From an uncultured Clostridia bacterium (GTDB lineage: Bacteria > Bacillota > Clostridia > UBA1381): DNA of 14,775 bases. Below the pieces are notes generated by a model. It was not told the DNA's origin, did not search any database, and saw nothing but the letters and a program-made list of their open reading frames with translations. Position 1 is the first letter of the stretch. Each line of letters starts with the position of its first letter. Below, piece after piece: positions 1 through 6,754 of this stretch. Where the stretch lies: the NCBI GenBank assembly GCA_905236685.1, contig CAJOPD010000055.1, forward strand, positions 1 through 14,775, given 5' to 3'. A program made the position numbers and the translations under genes.

Positions 1-772
1 CACAACCTTCTGCGCACCGCCGACAATGTATCGAATGCTTATAAAAGAAGATTTGTCAAAATACGATTTGTCCTCTATAAAACACGCGACTATTGCGGGC
101 GAGGCACTTAACCCCGAGGTTTTCAGGCAATTCAAAAAGGCAACAGGACTTTCGCTTATGGAAGGTTTTGGGCAGACAGAAACCACGCTTACCGTCGGAA
201 ATCTTATCGGAATGAACCCAAAACCCGGCTCTATGGGCAAGCCTGTTCCGCCGTATGATATTGATATAGTAAATGCTGACGGAAAATCTTGCGACATAGG
301 CGAATCGGGCGAAATCGTTATCCATATTGATAAAAGTACGCCAAACGGATTGTTTAAAGGATATTTTGAAAACCCCGAAAAGACGGCAGAGGTTCTTTAT
401 GACGGGCTTTATCATACAGGAGATGTGGCTTGGCGCGATGAAGACGGGTATTTCTGGTATGTAGGAAGGACGGACGATGTTATAAAGTCCTCGGGATATA
501 GAATAGGACCTTTTGAAATCGAAAATGTTATTATGGAGCTTCCGTATGTCTTGGAATGCGGAGTTTCCGCAGTGCCCGACGAAATTCGCGGTCAGATTGT
601 AAAAGCAAGCGTTGTTTTGGTTAAAGGAACCCAAAAGACAGAGGAGCTTAAAAAGGAAATCCAAAATTATGTAAAGGAAAAGACTGCGCCTTATAAATAT
701 CCGAGGATTGTGGAATTCCGCGACGAACTGCCAAAGACCATAAGTGGAAAAATACAGAGGAATTTGCTATAA
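1..772 (+). CDS. AMP-forming acyl-CoA ligase, C-terminal part (5' end outside window)
   Basis: The reading frame is open from base 2, so the gene starts upstream and the ATG at 26 is internal. The visible 256 residues align without length change to residues 505-760 of the ligase at 1127-3409, so this is a close paralogue. Adenylate-forming motifs seen are MEGFGQTET (A5), YHTGD (A7), the YVGRTDDVIKSSGYRIGP hinge (A8) and a C-terminal PKTISGKIQR (A10) holding the lysine that acts in adenylation. Such enzymes convert a carboxylic acid, ATP and CoA to acyl-CoA, AMP and PPi in the cytoplasm. The substrate is not readable from this part; by context a short branched-chain or aryl acid is possible (inference). 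Whether it has the HTH-cupin front of its paralogue cannot be seen. No terminator hairpin separates it from the downstream promoter. Confidence 0.93.
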   Translation, partial: TTFCAPPTMYRMLIKEDLSKYDLSSIKHATIAGEALNPEVFRQFKKATGLSLMEGFGQTETTLTVGNLIGMNPKPGSMGKPVPPYDIDIVNADGKSCDIGESGEIVIHIDKSTPNGLFKGYFENPEKTAEVLYDGLYHTGDVAWRDEDGYFWYVGRTDDVIKSSGYRIGPFEIENVIMELPYVLECGVSAVPDEIRGQIVKASVVLVKGTQKTEELKKEIQNYVKEKTAPYKYPRIVEFRDELPKTISGKIQRNLL

Positions 773-787
773 ATTTCAGTTTTTGTG

Positions 788-816
788 TTGACAAGTGGAA
801 TAAGATATGCTAAAAT
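788..816 (+). promoter_or_regulatory. SigA-type promoter for the T-box operon
   Basis: A perfect -35 TTGACA (788-793) is followed by a 17-base spacer and -10 TAAAAT (811-816), with an extended TGC just before the -10. The predicted transcript start near 823 lies directly upstream of the T-box Stem I. Confidence 0.85.
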
Positions 817-833
817 AACAGAAATTAAATATA

Positions 834-1101
834 AAAGCGTTGATGGAGAGGGTATTCTAAGCCAAAACCTTTGAGAGAGCAGACGGTTGGTGCGAGTATG
901 CAGGTTTTTTAGAATATTTGTAGCTTCGGAGCTGAAAGGAAGAAAACCGATAAGGCGAGTAGAACCTTTCCGAGTTTGCTGCGTTAGTGTATAGGGCTTG
1001 TTGGAGTCTGAAGTGGCACTTTTTAGTGCAATTTGAGTGGTACCGCGGGTTTTAAGCTCGCCTCAAAGATTTTAGTATGTCTTTGGGGCGGCTTTTTGTT
1101 T
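834..1101 (+). promoter_or_regulatory. T-box riboswitch leader (tRNA-sensing), probable valine specifier
   Basis: This leader senses uncharged tRNA and permits read-through when that tRNA lacks its amino acid. The T-box core TGGTACCGCGG lies at 1038-1048. The antiterminator is TTTGAG (1032-1037) with CTCAAA (1062-1067), and GCGGG (1045-1049) with CTCGC (1057-1061). The bulge TGGT implies a tRNA ending ACCA (discriminator A), which fits Val, Ile, Leu, Phe or Tyr. Stem I has a base kink-turn: AGC 836-838 with GCT 931-933, GA 842-843 with GA 929-930, and TGGAG 844-848 with CTTCG 924-928. Its upper helix pairs TTCTAA (855-860) with TTAGAA (909-914), and the AGAGAG and GGTTGGTGCGAG distal motifs are present. 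The specifier side of the loop is 915-923. The triplet one base before the lower helix is GTA (920-922), valine. ATT (916-918) or TTG are less likely alternatives. A GCACT/AGTGC hairpin (1016-1029) precedes the antiterminator. Confidence 0.93.
1059..1101 (+). terminator. T-box regulated intrinsic terminator
   Basis: The stem pairs CGCCTCAAAGA (1059-1069) with TCTTTGGGGCG (1080-1090), with one wobble, and is followed by a T-rich tract at 1093-1101. Its left arm shares bases 1059-1067 with the antiterminator, so the two folds exclude each other. Confidence 0.9.
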
Positions 1102-1126
1102 CCCGAAGATAAGTAGGAGTGATTTT

Positions 1127-3409
1127 ATGGAAATCAAAGGTCTTGACTTAAAAATTCAGGAAATGGCGACAAGAATTAAAGAACTTCGCGAAATTGAAGG
1201 TATGTCGCCGCAGACAATGGCAAAGCTCACCGATGTTTCGGTCGAGGAGTATTTGGCGTGCGAAAACGGTCAGCACGATTTGAGTTTTGCTTTTATTTAC
1301 CGCTGTGCTTTGGCATTTCATGTCGATGTCACAGATATTGTTGAAGGAACAAGCCCTACATTAAAGTCATATACCTTGACAAGAAAAGGCGAAGGACAAA
1401 AAATCGAGCAGGCACACGGTATGATATACTATAACTTAGCGCCTGAATTTCGCCGCAGGGTATCGGAGCCGCTTTATGTAAAGGCGATTTATGATGAAGA
1501 GGCAGAGCACAGAGATATTGAGCTTACAACGCACGACGGTCAGGAATGTGATATTGTAATAAAGGGTACTCTTATGGTGCAGCTCGGCTCGCATAAGGAA
1601 ATACTGCACGAGGGCGACTCTATATATTATGACAGCCATACGCCTCACGGACTTATGGCAATCGGCGGCGAGGACTGCGAGTTTTATGCAATAGTTTTGT
1701 CAGCAAGCGGAGCGCATATTGAAGAGAAAAATGCAGAGCTTGACAATCCTAAGGAAAGCAAGACACACCAGCCTTACAGACGCATTTATCACAACTTTAT
1801 TCACCCGAAAGAAGATGAAAGAGGTGCATTGTTATCCTTGCGGTTTGAGAATGAGGATAAATTCAATTTTGCATTTGATATAGTTGATGCATTGGCGGAA
1901 AAGCGCCCCGAAAAGCTTGCAATGCTGCACCTTGACTCTGAAAAAAATGAGCGCAAATTCACCTTTTTGGATATGAAAATTCAGTCAAATAAAACGGCAA
2001 ATTATTTCAAATCGCTCGGTATTAAAAAAGGCGATAGAGTAATGCTTGTTTTAAAAAGACATTATCAGTTCTGGTTTGCGATTTTAGCGCTCCATAAAAT
2101 TGGTGCAATAGCAATTCCTGCCACAAATCAATTGCAGGAACACGACTTTTCATATCGCTTTAATGCGGCGGGAGTAAGCGCAATTTTATGCACGGCGGAC
2201 GGCGGTGTAAAAGAGCAGGTTGAGCTTGCAGAAAAAGAGTCGCCGACACTTAAAACAAAAATTTTGGTAGGCGGCGAGGCGGAAGGCTGGCATAATTTTA
2301 ACAGCGAGTACCTTTTGTTCTCCGATAACTTTGACAGAAGTGCAGATACGCCTTGCGGTGACGATTTGATGCTAATGTTCTTCACTTCGGGAACAACAGG
2401 CTATCCCAAAATTGCGGCGCACAGCTATAAATATCCGCTCGGGCATTTTGTCACGGCAAATTACTGGCATTGCGTTGACCCTAACGGGCTTCATCTTACC
2501 ATTTCCGATACAGGCTGGGCAAAGGCTATGTGGGGAAAACTCTACGGTCAATGGCTCTGTGAGGCGGCAACCTTTGTTTACGACTTTGACAGATTTCACG
2601 CAGACGACATTTTGCCGCTCTTTGCCAAATATCATATAACAACATTTTGTGCACCTCCTACTATGTACCGTATGATGATTAAGGAGGACTTGTCCAAATA
2701 CGATTTATCATCAGTCGAGCACGCAACAATAGCAGGCGAGGCGTTAAATCCCGAGGTTTTCAAACAGCTTGAAAACCTTACAGGGCTTCAAGTAATGGAA
2801 GGCTTTGGACAGTCGGAAACCTCCCTTGTTATAGGCAATCTTTTCGGAGGTACGCACAAAATTGGCTCAATGGGAAAACCGGTTCCCGGATATGATGTTG
2901 ATTTGGTAGATGAAAACGGGAAAAGCGTCGGCATAGGCAAAAGCGGAGAAATTGTAATAAGAACTTCCGAAAAAGCTCCTTGCGGACTTTTCCGTGAATA
3001 CTATTTGGACCCGGAAAAAACAGAAGAAGCTTGGCACGACGGGCTTTATCATACAGGAGATATTGCAACTCGCGATGAGGACGGTTTTTACTGGTATGTA
3101 GGACGGGCTGATGATGTCATTAAATCCTCCGGTTACAGAATAGGACCTTTTGAAATAGAAAATGTCATTATGGAACTTCCGTATGTTTTGGAGTGCGGAG
3201 TTTCGGCTGCCCCTGATGAGGTAAGGGGACAGGTGGTTAAGGCGAGTATTGTTTTAACAAAAGGAACAGCGCCCTCAGAGGAACTCAAAAAGGAAATTCA
3301 GAACTATGTTAAGGAGCATACAGCACCTTACAAATATCCGAGAATTGTAGTATTTCGTGAAGAACTTCCAAAGACGGTTAGCGGTAAGATTGTGCGTTCA
3401 AAACTTTAA
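1127..3409 (+). CDS. HTH-cupin domain fused to AMP-forming acyl-CoA ligase
   Basis: This 760-residue protein has three parts. Residues about 10-70 form an XRE-type helix-turn-helix (KELREIEGMSPQTMAKLTDV region). Residues about 105-195 form a cupin (GDSIYYDSHTPHGL). Residues about 235-760 form a complete adenylate-forming ligase: P-loop TSGTTGYPK (420-428), MEGFGQSET (557-565), YHTGD (641-645), the hinge GRADDVIKSSGYRIGP, and SGKI with catalytic Lys754. It should make acyl-CoA from an acid, ATP and CoA in the cytoplasm. XRE-cupin proteins usually bind DNA and a small ligand, so the front may sense the substrate or regulate the operon (inference). AGGAG at 1115-1119 sits 7 bases before the ATG. 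It is the first gene of the T-box operon, and the next gene's ribosome binding site overlaps its stop codon. The downstream 2-oxoacid oxidoreductase suggests its acyl-CoA product is that enzyme's partner. The exact acid is unknown. Confidence 0.93.
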   Translation: MEIKGLDLKIQEMATRIKELREIEGMSPQTMAKLTDVSVEEYLACENGQHDLSFAFIYRCALAFHVDVTDIVEGTSPTLKSYTLTRKGEGQKIEQAHGMIYYNLAPEFRRRVSEPLYVKAIYDEEAEHRDIELTTHDGQECDIVIKGTLMVQLGSHKEILHEGDSIYYDSHTPHGLMAIGGEDCEFYAIVLSASGAHIEEKNAELDNPKESKTHQPYRRIYHNFIHPKEDERGALLSLRFENEDKFNFAFDIVDALAEKRPEKLAMLHLDSEKNERKFTFLDMKIQSNKTANYFKSLGIKKGDRVMLVLKRHYQFWFAILALHKIGAIAIPATNQLQEHDFSYRFNAAGVSAILCTADGGVKEQVELAEKESPTLKTKILVGGEAEGWHNFNSEYLLFSDNFDRSADTPCGDDLMLMFFTSGTTGYPKIAAHSYKYPLGHFVTANYWHCVDPNGLHLTISDTGWAKAMWGKLYGQWLCEAATFVYDFDRFHADDILPLFAKYHITTFCAPPTMYRMMIKEDLSKYDLSSVEHATIAGEALNPEVFKQLENLTGLQVMEGFGQSETSLVIGNLFGGTHKIGSMGKPVPGYDVDLVDENGKSVGIGKSGEIVIRTSEKAPCGLFREYYLDPEKTEEAWHDGLYHTGDIATRDEDGFYWYVGRADDVIKSSGYRIGPFEIENVIMELPYVLECGVSAAPDEVRGQVVKASIVLTKGTAPSEELKKEIQNYVKEHTAPYKYPRIVVFREELPKTVSGKIVRSKL

Positions 3410-3418
3410 GGAGGAAAA

Positions 3419-4084
3419 ATGAAGCGAATAACCTTGTTTGCAGGTCATTACGGCAGCGGAAAAACAAATATTGCGGTAAATTATGCAAAGTTTATAAAAA
3501 GTAAGGGTTTTGATGTTGCAATTATAGATTTGGATATCGTAAATCCCTATTTTCGCACAAAAGACAGCGAGGAAGAACTAAAAAAATGCGGTATTGAAAT
3601 TATTTCTTCCGAATATGCAAATACAAATCTTGATGCGCCAGCACTTCCGAAAGAAATTTACAGCGCGATTGCCGATAAAAGCAAAAAGCTTGTTATTGAT
3701 GTCGGCGGAGATGACAGGGGCGCGGTTGCATTGGGAAGATTTGCGCCTGATATTTTAGAGGAAAATGACTTTGAGATGCTGTTTGTGGCAAATTTCTACC
3801 GACCTCTTACAAGAACTGCGGAGGACGCGCTCGGGATTATGCGCGAAATTGAGCTTGCAGGGCATATTTCATTTACCGGAATTGTCCACAACTCAAATAT
3901 AGGCGAAGAAACAACAATTTCAGATGTTTTGAAAAAAGAAGGCGAACTTGAAAAACTCAAAAAAATTTCTAACCTTCCCGTCGCTATGACAACCGTAGCG
4001 GAAGATGTGTATAATTCAGTTGAAAATTGTGAGTTTTTTAAATTAAAACTGCAAGAAAAATATTATAGGATAGAAAAGGAGTAA
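3419..4084 (+). CDS. P-loop ATPase of MinD/CooC-like type, function unknown
   Basis: The 221-residue protein has a Walker A motif GHYGSGKT at residues 9-16. It lacks the extra N-terminal signature lysine of deviant ParA/MinD loops. DLDIVNPYFR (about 38-47) resembles the switch/A' segment of the SIMIBI class, and VIDVGGDDRGA is the Walker B region. There is no signal peptide or membrane segment, so it is cytoplasmic. AAGGAGG at 3408-3414 overlaps the stop of the ligase gene, and the ferredoxin gene starts 4 bases after its own stop, so it is embedded in the oxidoreductase operon. By analogy with CooC or NifH-like proteins it could help assemble or activate the iron-sulfur enzyme; this is inference only. 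No partner-binding cysteines of a typical Fe-protein are evident. Confidence 0.85.
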   Translation: MKRITLFAGHYGSGKTNIAVNYAKFIKSKGFDVAIIDLDIVNPYFRTKDSEEELKKCGIEIISSEYANTNLDAPALPKEIYSAIADKSKKLVIDVGGDDRGAVALGRFAPDILEENDFEMLFVANFYRPLTRTAEDALGIMREIELAGHISFTGIVHNSNIGEETTISDVLKKEGELEKLKKISNLPVAMTTVAEDVYNSVENCEFFKLKLQEKYYRIEKE

Positions 4085-4088
4085 TAAA

Positions 4089-4295
4089 ATGGCAAAACTG
4101 ACTTTTAAAACCGACCTTTGCAAAGGCTGCGGACTGTGCGTAGAAGTATGTCCGAAAAAAATTCTGGTAATCGCAAAGGATAAATTAAACAAAAAGGGAC
4201 ATTCCCCTGTGGAAATTACCGATCAGGAACAATGTATCGGCTGTGCATTTTGCGCAACGATGTGTCCCGATTGCATTATTACGGTAGAAAGGTAG
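4089..4295 (+). CDS. 2-oxoacid:ferredoxin oxidoreductase delta (ferredoxin) subunit
   Basis: This 68-residue protein carries two 4Fe-4S motifs: Cys11, 14, 17, 21 (CKGCGLCVEVCP) and Cys49, 52, 55, 59 (CIGCAFCATMCP), with an extra Cys62. It is the KorD/VorD-type electron-transfer subunit passing electrons between the TPP-bearing core and external ferredoxin. AAGGAG overlaps the stop of the preceding gene, 7 bases before the ATG, and the alpha subunit gene begins 10 bases after its stop. A free ferredoxin is an alternative, but the operon position and the size favour a subunit. Confidence 0.93.
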   Translation: MAKLTFKTDLCKGCGLCVEVCPKKILVIAKDKLNKKGHSPVEITDQEQCIGCAFCATMCPDCIITVER

Positions 4296-4305
4296 GTAGT
4301 GAAAA

Positions 4306-5370
4306 ATGGCTGAAAAGGTATTGATGAAAGGAAACGAAGCTATCGCAGAGGCTGCCATAAAGGCAGGCTGCCGCCACTATTTCGGTTATCCTATAACGCC
4401 TCAGACGGAGATAGCTGCATATATGGCAAAAAGAATGCCCAAAATTAACGGAACATTTTTGCAGGCGGAAAGTGAAATTGCCGCAATCAATATGGTTTAC
4501 GGAGTATCTGCGGCAGGAAAGAGGGTAATGACCTCATCTTCAAGCCCCGGTGTTGCTTTAAAAAGCGAAGGACTTTCATATCTTGCAGGTTCTGACCTTC
4601 CCGCGTTTGTTGTAAATGTGCAAAGAGGCGGTCCGGGACTTGGCGGAATACAGCCCTCACAGTCTGATTATTTTCAGGCTACAAAAGCAGGCGGACACGG
4701 CGATTTCCGTATGATAGTGTTAGCGCCCGCATCTGTTCAGGAAATGGCAGACCTTACGATAAAGGGATTTGAGCTTGCTGATGAGTACAGAATGACAGCA
4801 ATGATTTTGGCAGACGGTACTATGGGACAAATGATGGAGCCTGTTGAAATCCGTGATGATGCTGAAATCAAAAGCTTTAATAAGCCTTGGGCTGTAACGG
4901 GAACAAAAATGGAAAGAGAACACAATATAGTGAACTCACTTTATTTAAAGCCCGAACAGCTTGAAAAGGAAAACTTCGCACGGTTTGAAAGATATAAAAA
5001 AATTGAAGAAAATGAAGTAATGTACGAAGAACTTATGATGGACGATGCCGAAATCTGCGTTGTCGCATTCGGTATTGCTGCCCGTGTTTCGCAAAATGCG
5101 GTTGTAGAGGCGAGAAAACAGGGCATAAAGGTCGGTATGATAAGACCTATTACTCTGTGGCCATTCCCTAAAAAACGGCTTTTTGAGGCAGCACAGCAGG
5201 TTAAATCATTTATTTCTGTTGAACTTTCAATGGGACAGATGGTTGAAGATATTGAACTTGCAACAAAATGTATGCGTCCTGTTATGCTTTGTAACCGTGT
5301 TGGCGGTATGATTCCGTCGCCGGAGGAGGTTTTAGACAAAATCAAAGAGGCGCAAGGAGGTATAAACTGA
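4306..5370 (+). CDS. vorB: 2-ketoisovalerate-type ferredoxin oxidoreductase, alpha subunit (VorB/KorA family)
   Basis: The 354-residue length is normal for the fused alpha subunit of 2-oxoacid:ferredoxin oxidoreductases. The N-terminal YPITPQTEIAAYMA, the QAESEIAAINMVYGVSAAG segment and the RGGPGLGGIQPSQSDYF loop are family hallmarks. The C-terminal domain (about 245-350) is the transketolase-C-like half. With the beta subunit it binds thiamine diphosphate and interconverts a 2-oxoacid plus CoA with acyl-CoA, CO2 and reduced ferredoxin. The sequence resembles proteins annotated VorB (2-ketoisovalerate), but subfamily specificity for branched-chain against other 2-oxoacids is not proved by motifs alone. 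Naming of alpha and beta as VorA/VorB differs between databases. The ribosome binding site is weak (GGTAGG), suggesting coupling to the ferredoxin gene. The stop overlaps the next start as TGATG. Confidence 0.9.
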   Translation: MAEKVLMKGNEAIAEAAIKAGCRHYFGYPITPQTEIAAYMAKRMPKINGTFLQAESEIAAINMVYGVSAAGKRVMTSSSSPGVALKSEGLSYLAGSDLPAFVVNVQRGGPGLGGIQPSQSDYFQATKAGGHGDFRMIVLAPASVQEMADLTIKGFELADEYRMTAMILADGTMGQMMEPVEIRDDAEIKSFNKPWAVTGTKMEREHNIVNSLYLKPEQLEKENFARFERYKKIEENEVMYEELMMDDAEICVVAFGIAARVSQNAVVEARKQGIKVGMIRPITLWPFPKKRLFEAAQQVKSFISVELSMGQMVEDIELATKCMRPVMLCNRVGGMIPSPEEVLDKIKEAQGGIN

Positions 5371-6116
5371 TGATAGTATTTGATAAACCGAAATCATTAA
5401 CAGATGCACCGCTGCATTATTGCCCCGGCTGTACTCACGGTATTATCCACAGGCTTGTTGCAGAGGCGATAGATGAACTTGGAATTGAAGGCCGAACAAT
5501 CGGTGTTGCGCCTGTCGGCTGCGCCGTTATGGCATACGACTATTTTGCTTGCGATATGGTTGAGGCTGCGCACGGCAGAGCTCCGGCTGTTGCAACAGGA
5601 ATAAAGCGCGCAAATCCTGAAAATATAGTTTTCACATATCAGGGTGACGGTGATTTGGCGTCAATAGGAACGGCTGAAACGGTACATTCCGCAACAAGAA
5701 ATGAAAATATTACAGTAATATTTGTAAATAACGCAATTTACGGTATGACAGGCGGGCAAATGGCGCCTACTTCGCTTCCGGGTCAGGTTACACAGACCTC
5801 TCCGTACGGCAGAGATACATCTCTTTGCGGTTTTCCCGTAAAAATATGCGAAATGCTTTCTCAGCTTGAAGGTCCTGAATTTTTGGCGCGAGTTGCCGTA
5901 AACAATGTCAAAAACATTAAAAATGCAAAGGCAGCAATTAAAAAAGCTTTTGAAAATCAGGTAAACGGCAAGGGCTTTTCCTTGGTAGAGGTAATTTCAA
6001 GCTGTCCTACAAACTGGGGAATGACGCCTAAGGACGCGCTTTCTTGGATAGACGAAAAGATGATTCCTTACTATCCTTTGGGCGTTTATAAAGACAGAAG
6101 CGGGGAGGCGAAATAA
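5370..6116 (+). CDS. 2-oxoacid:ferredoxin oxidoreductase beta (TPP-binding) subunit
   Basis: The 248-residue protein has the thiamine diphosphate site GDGD plus NNAIYGMTGGQ, and four cysteines placed as for the proximal 4Fe-4S cluster: Cys18 and Cys21 (CPGCTHG), Cys51 (PVGCAVM) and Cys212 (SSCPTNW). It forms the catalytic centre together with the alpha subunit. AAGGAGG (5354-5360) precedes a start that overlaps the alpha stop by one base, and its stop overlaps the next start by one base, so translation is coupled. The family (KorB) also covers 2-oxoglutarate and other oxoacid enzymes, so substrate is inferred from context only. Confidence 0.93.
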   Translation: MIVFDKPKSLTDAPLHYCPGCTHGIIHRLVAEAIDELGIEGRTIGVAPVGCAVMAYDYFACDMVEAAHGRAPAVATGIKRANPENIVFTYQGDGDLASIGTAETVHSATRNENITVIFVNNAIYGMTGGQMAPTSLPGQVTQTSPYGRDTSLCGFPVKICEMLSQLEGPEFLARVAVNNVKNIKNAKAAIKKAFENQVNGKGFSLVEVISSCPTNWGMTPKDALSWIDEKMIPYYPLGVYKDRSGEAK

Positions 6117-6649
6117 TGAGCACTTTTAATATTCTGATTGCAGGTTTTGGAGGTCAAGGCGTGCTTTTTGCAGGAAAATGCCTTGCATATAAAGGACTTA
6201 CCGAAAACAAGCAGGTTAGCTGGCTTCCTTCATACGGTCCTGAAATGCGCGGCGGTACGGCAAATTGTAGTGTAATATTAAGCGATACTCCCGTAGGCTC
6301 ACCTATTGTATCAAACCCGAATGTATTGATAGCAATGAACTTGCCTTCGCTTGATAAGTACGAAGACGCGACCGTTTCAGGCGGAAAAATCTTTGTAGAA
6401 TCTACCCTGATTGACCGCAAGGTGAATAGGGAAGATGTAGAGGCTTTCTATATCCCCGCAACAAAAATGGCGACTGAACTCGGTGCGCCGACCCTTGCAA
6501 ATATGGTGCTTTTGGGAAAAGTAATAAAGGAAACGGGCGCGGTTGATTTTGCCACGATTGAGGAAGGACTTAAAAAGGTAATTCCTGCGAGAAAAGCGGA
6601 TATGCTCGAAATCAACTTAAAGGCATTGGAGGCGGGCTACAATTTCTGA
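6116..6649 (+). CDS. 2-oxoacid:ferredoxin oxidoreductase gamma subunit
   Basis: The 177-residue protein has the gamma-subunit signature GFGGQGV near the N terminus and PSYGPEMRGGTANC at about residues 39-52, as in KorC/VorC/PorG. It completes a four-subunit (delta, alpha, beta, gamma) enzyme, probably contributing to CoA binding and complex assembly. GGGGAGG lies 6 bases before the ATG, which overlaps the beta stop (TAATG). It is the last gene of the operon, and an intrinsic terminator follows within 10 bases. Confidence 0.92.
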   Translation: MSTFNILIAGFGGQGVLFAGKCLAYKGLTENKQVSWLPSYGPEMRGGTANCSVILSDTPVGSPIVSNPNVLIAMNLPSLDKYEDATVSGGKIFVESTLIDRKVNREDVEAFYIPATKMATELGAPTLANMVLLGKVIKETGAVDFATIEEGLKKVIPARKADMLEINLKALEAGYNF

Positions 6650-6658
6650 CAAAAATAT

Positions 6659-6693
6659 AAAAATCTTCCCATAATTTTGGGGAGATTTTTTTG
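6659..6693 (+). terminator. Intrinsic terminator of the ligase-oxidoreductase operon
   Basis: AATCTTCCC pairs with GGGGAGATT (one wobble) around an AT-rich loop, followed directly by a run of T. It lies 10 bases after the gamma subunit stop. Confidence 0.85.
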
Positions 6694-6702
6694 TTTACCT
6701 TA

Positions 6703-6731
6703 TTTACTTTTGATATGTTTTAAAGTATAAT
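6703..6731 (+). promoter_or_regulatory. Promoter for the SLH glycosidase gene
   Basis: A perfect -10 TATAAT (6726-6731) lies 17 bases after a partial -35 TTTACT (6703-6708, four of six matching). The predicted start near 6738 leaves a short leader with GAGGT at 6744-6748 before the ATG at 6755. Confidence 0.65.
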
Positions 6732-6754
6732 TTAACTGAAAGCGAGGTAATGAG

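Noticed and set aside
56..664. 202-codon open frame on the minus strand
   Set aside because: It lies fully opposite the strongly supported ligase gene, has no recognisable domain, and is a reverse-strand shadow.
916..918. ATT (isoleucine) as T-box specifier, directly after GAAT
   Set aside because: It is too far from the kink-turn lower helix compared with known Stem I geometry; kept only as an alternative to GTA.
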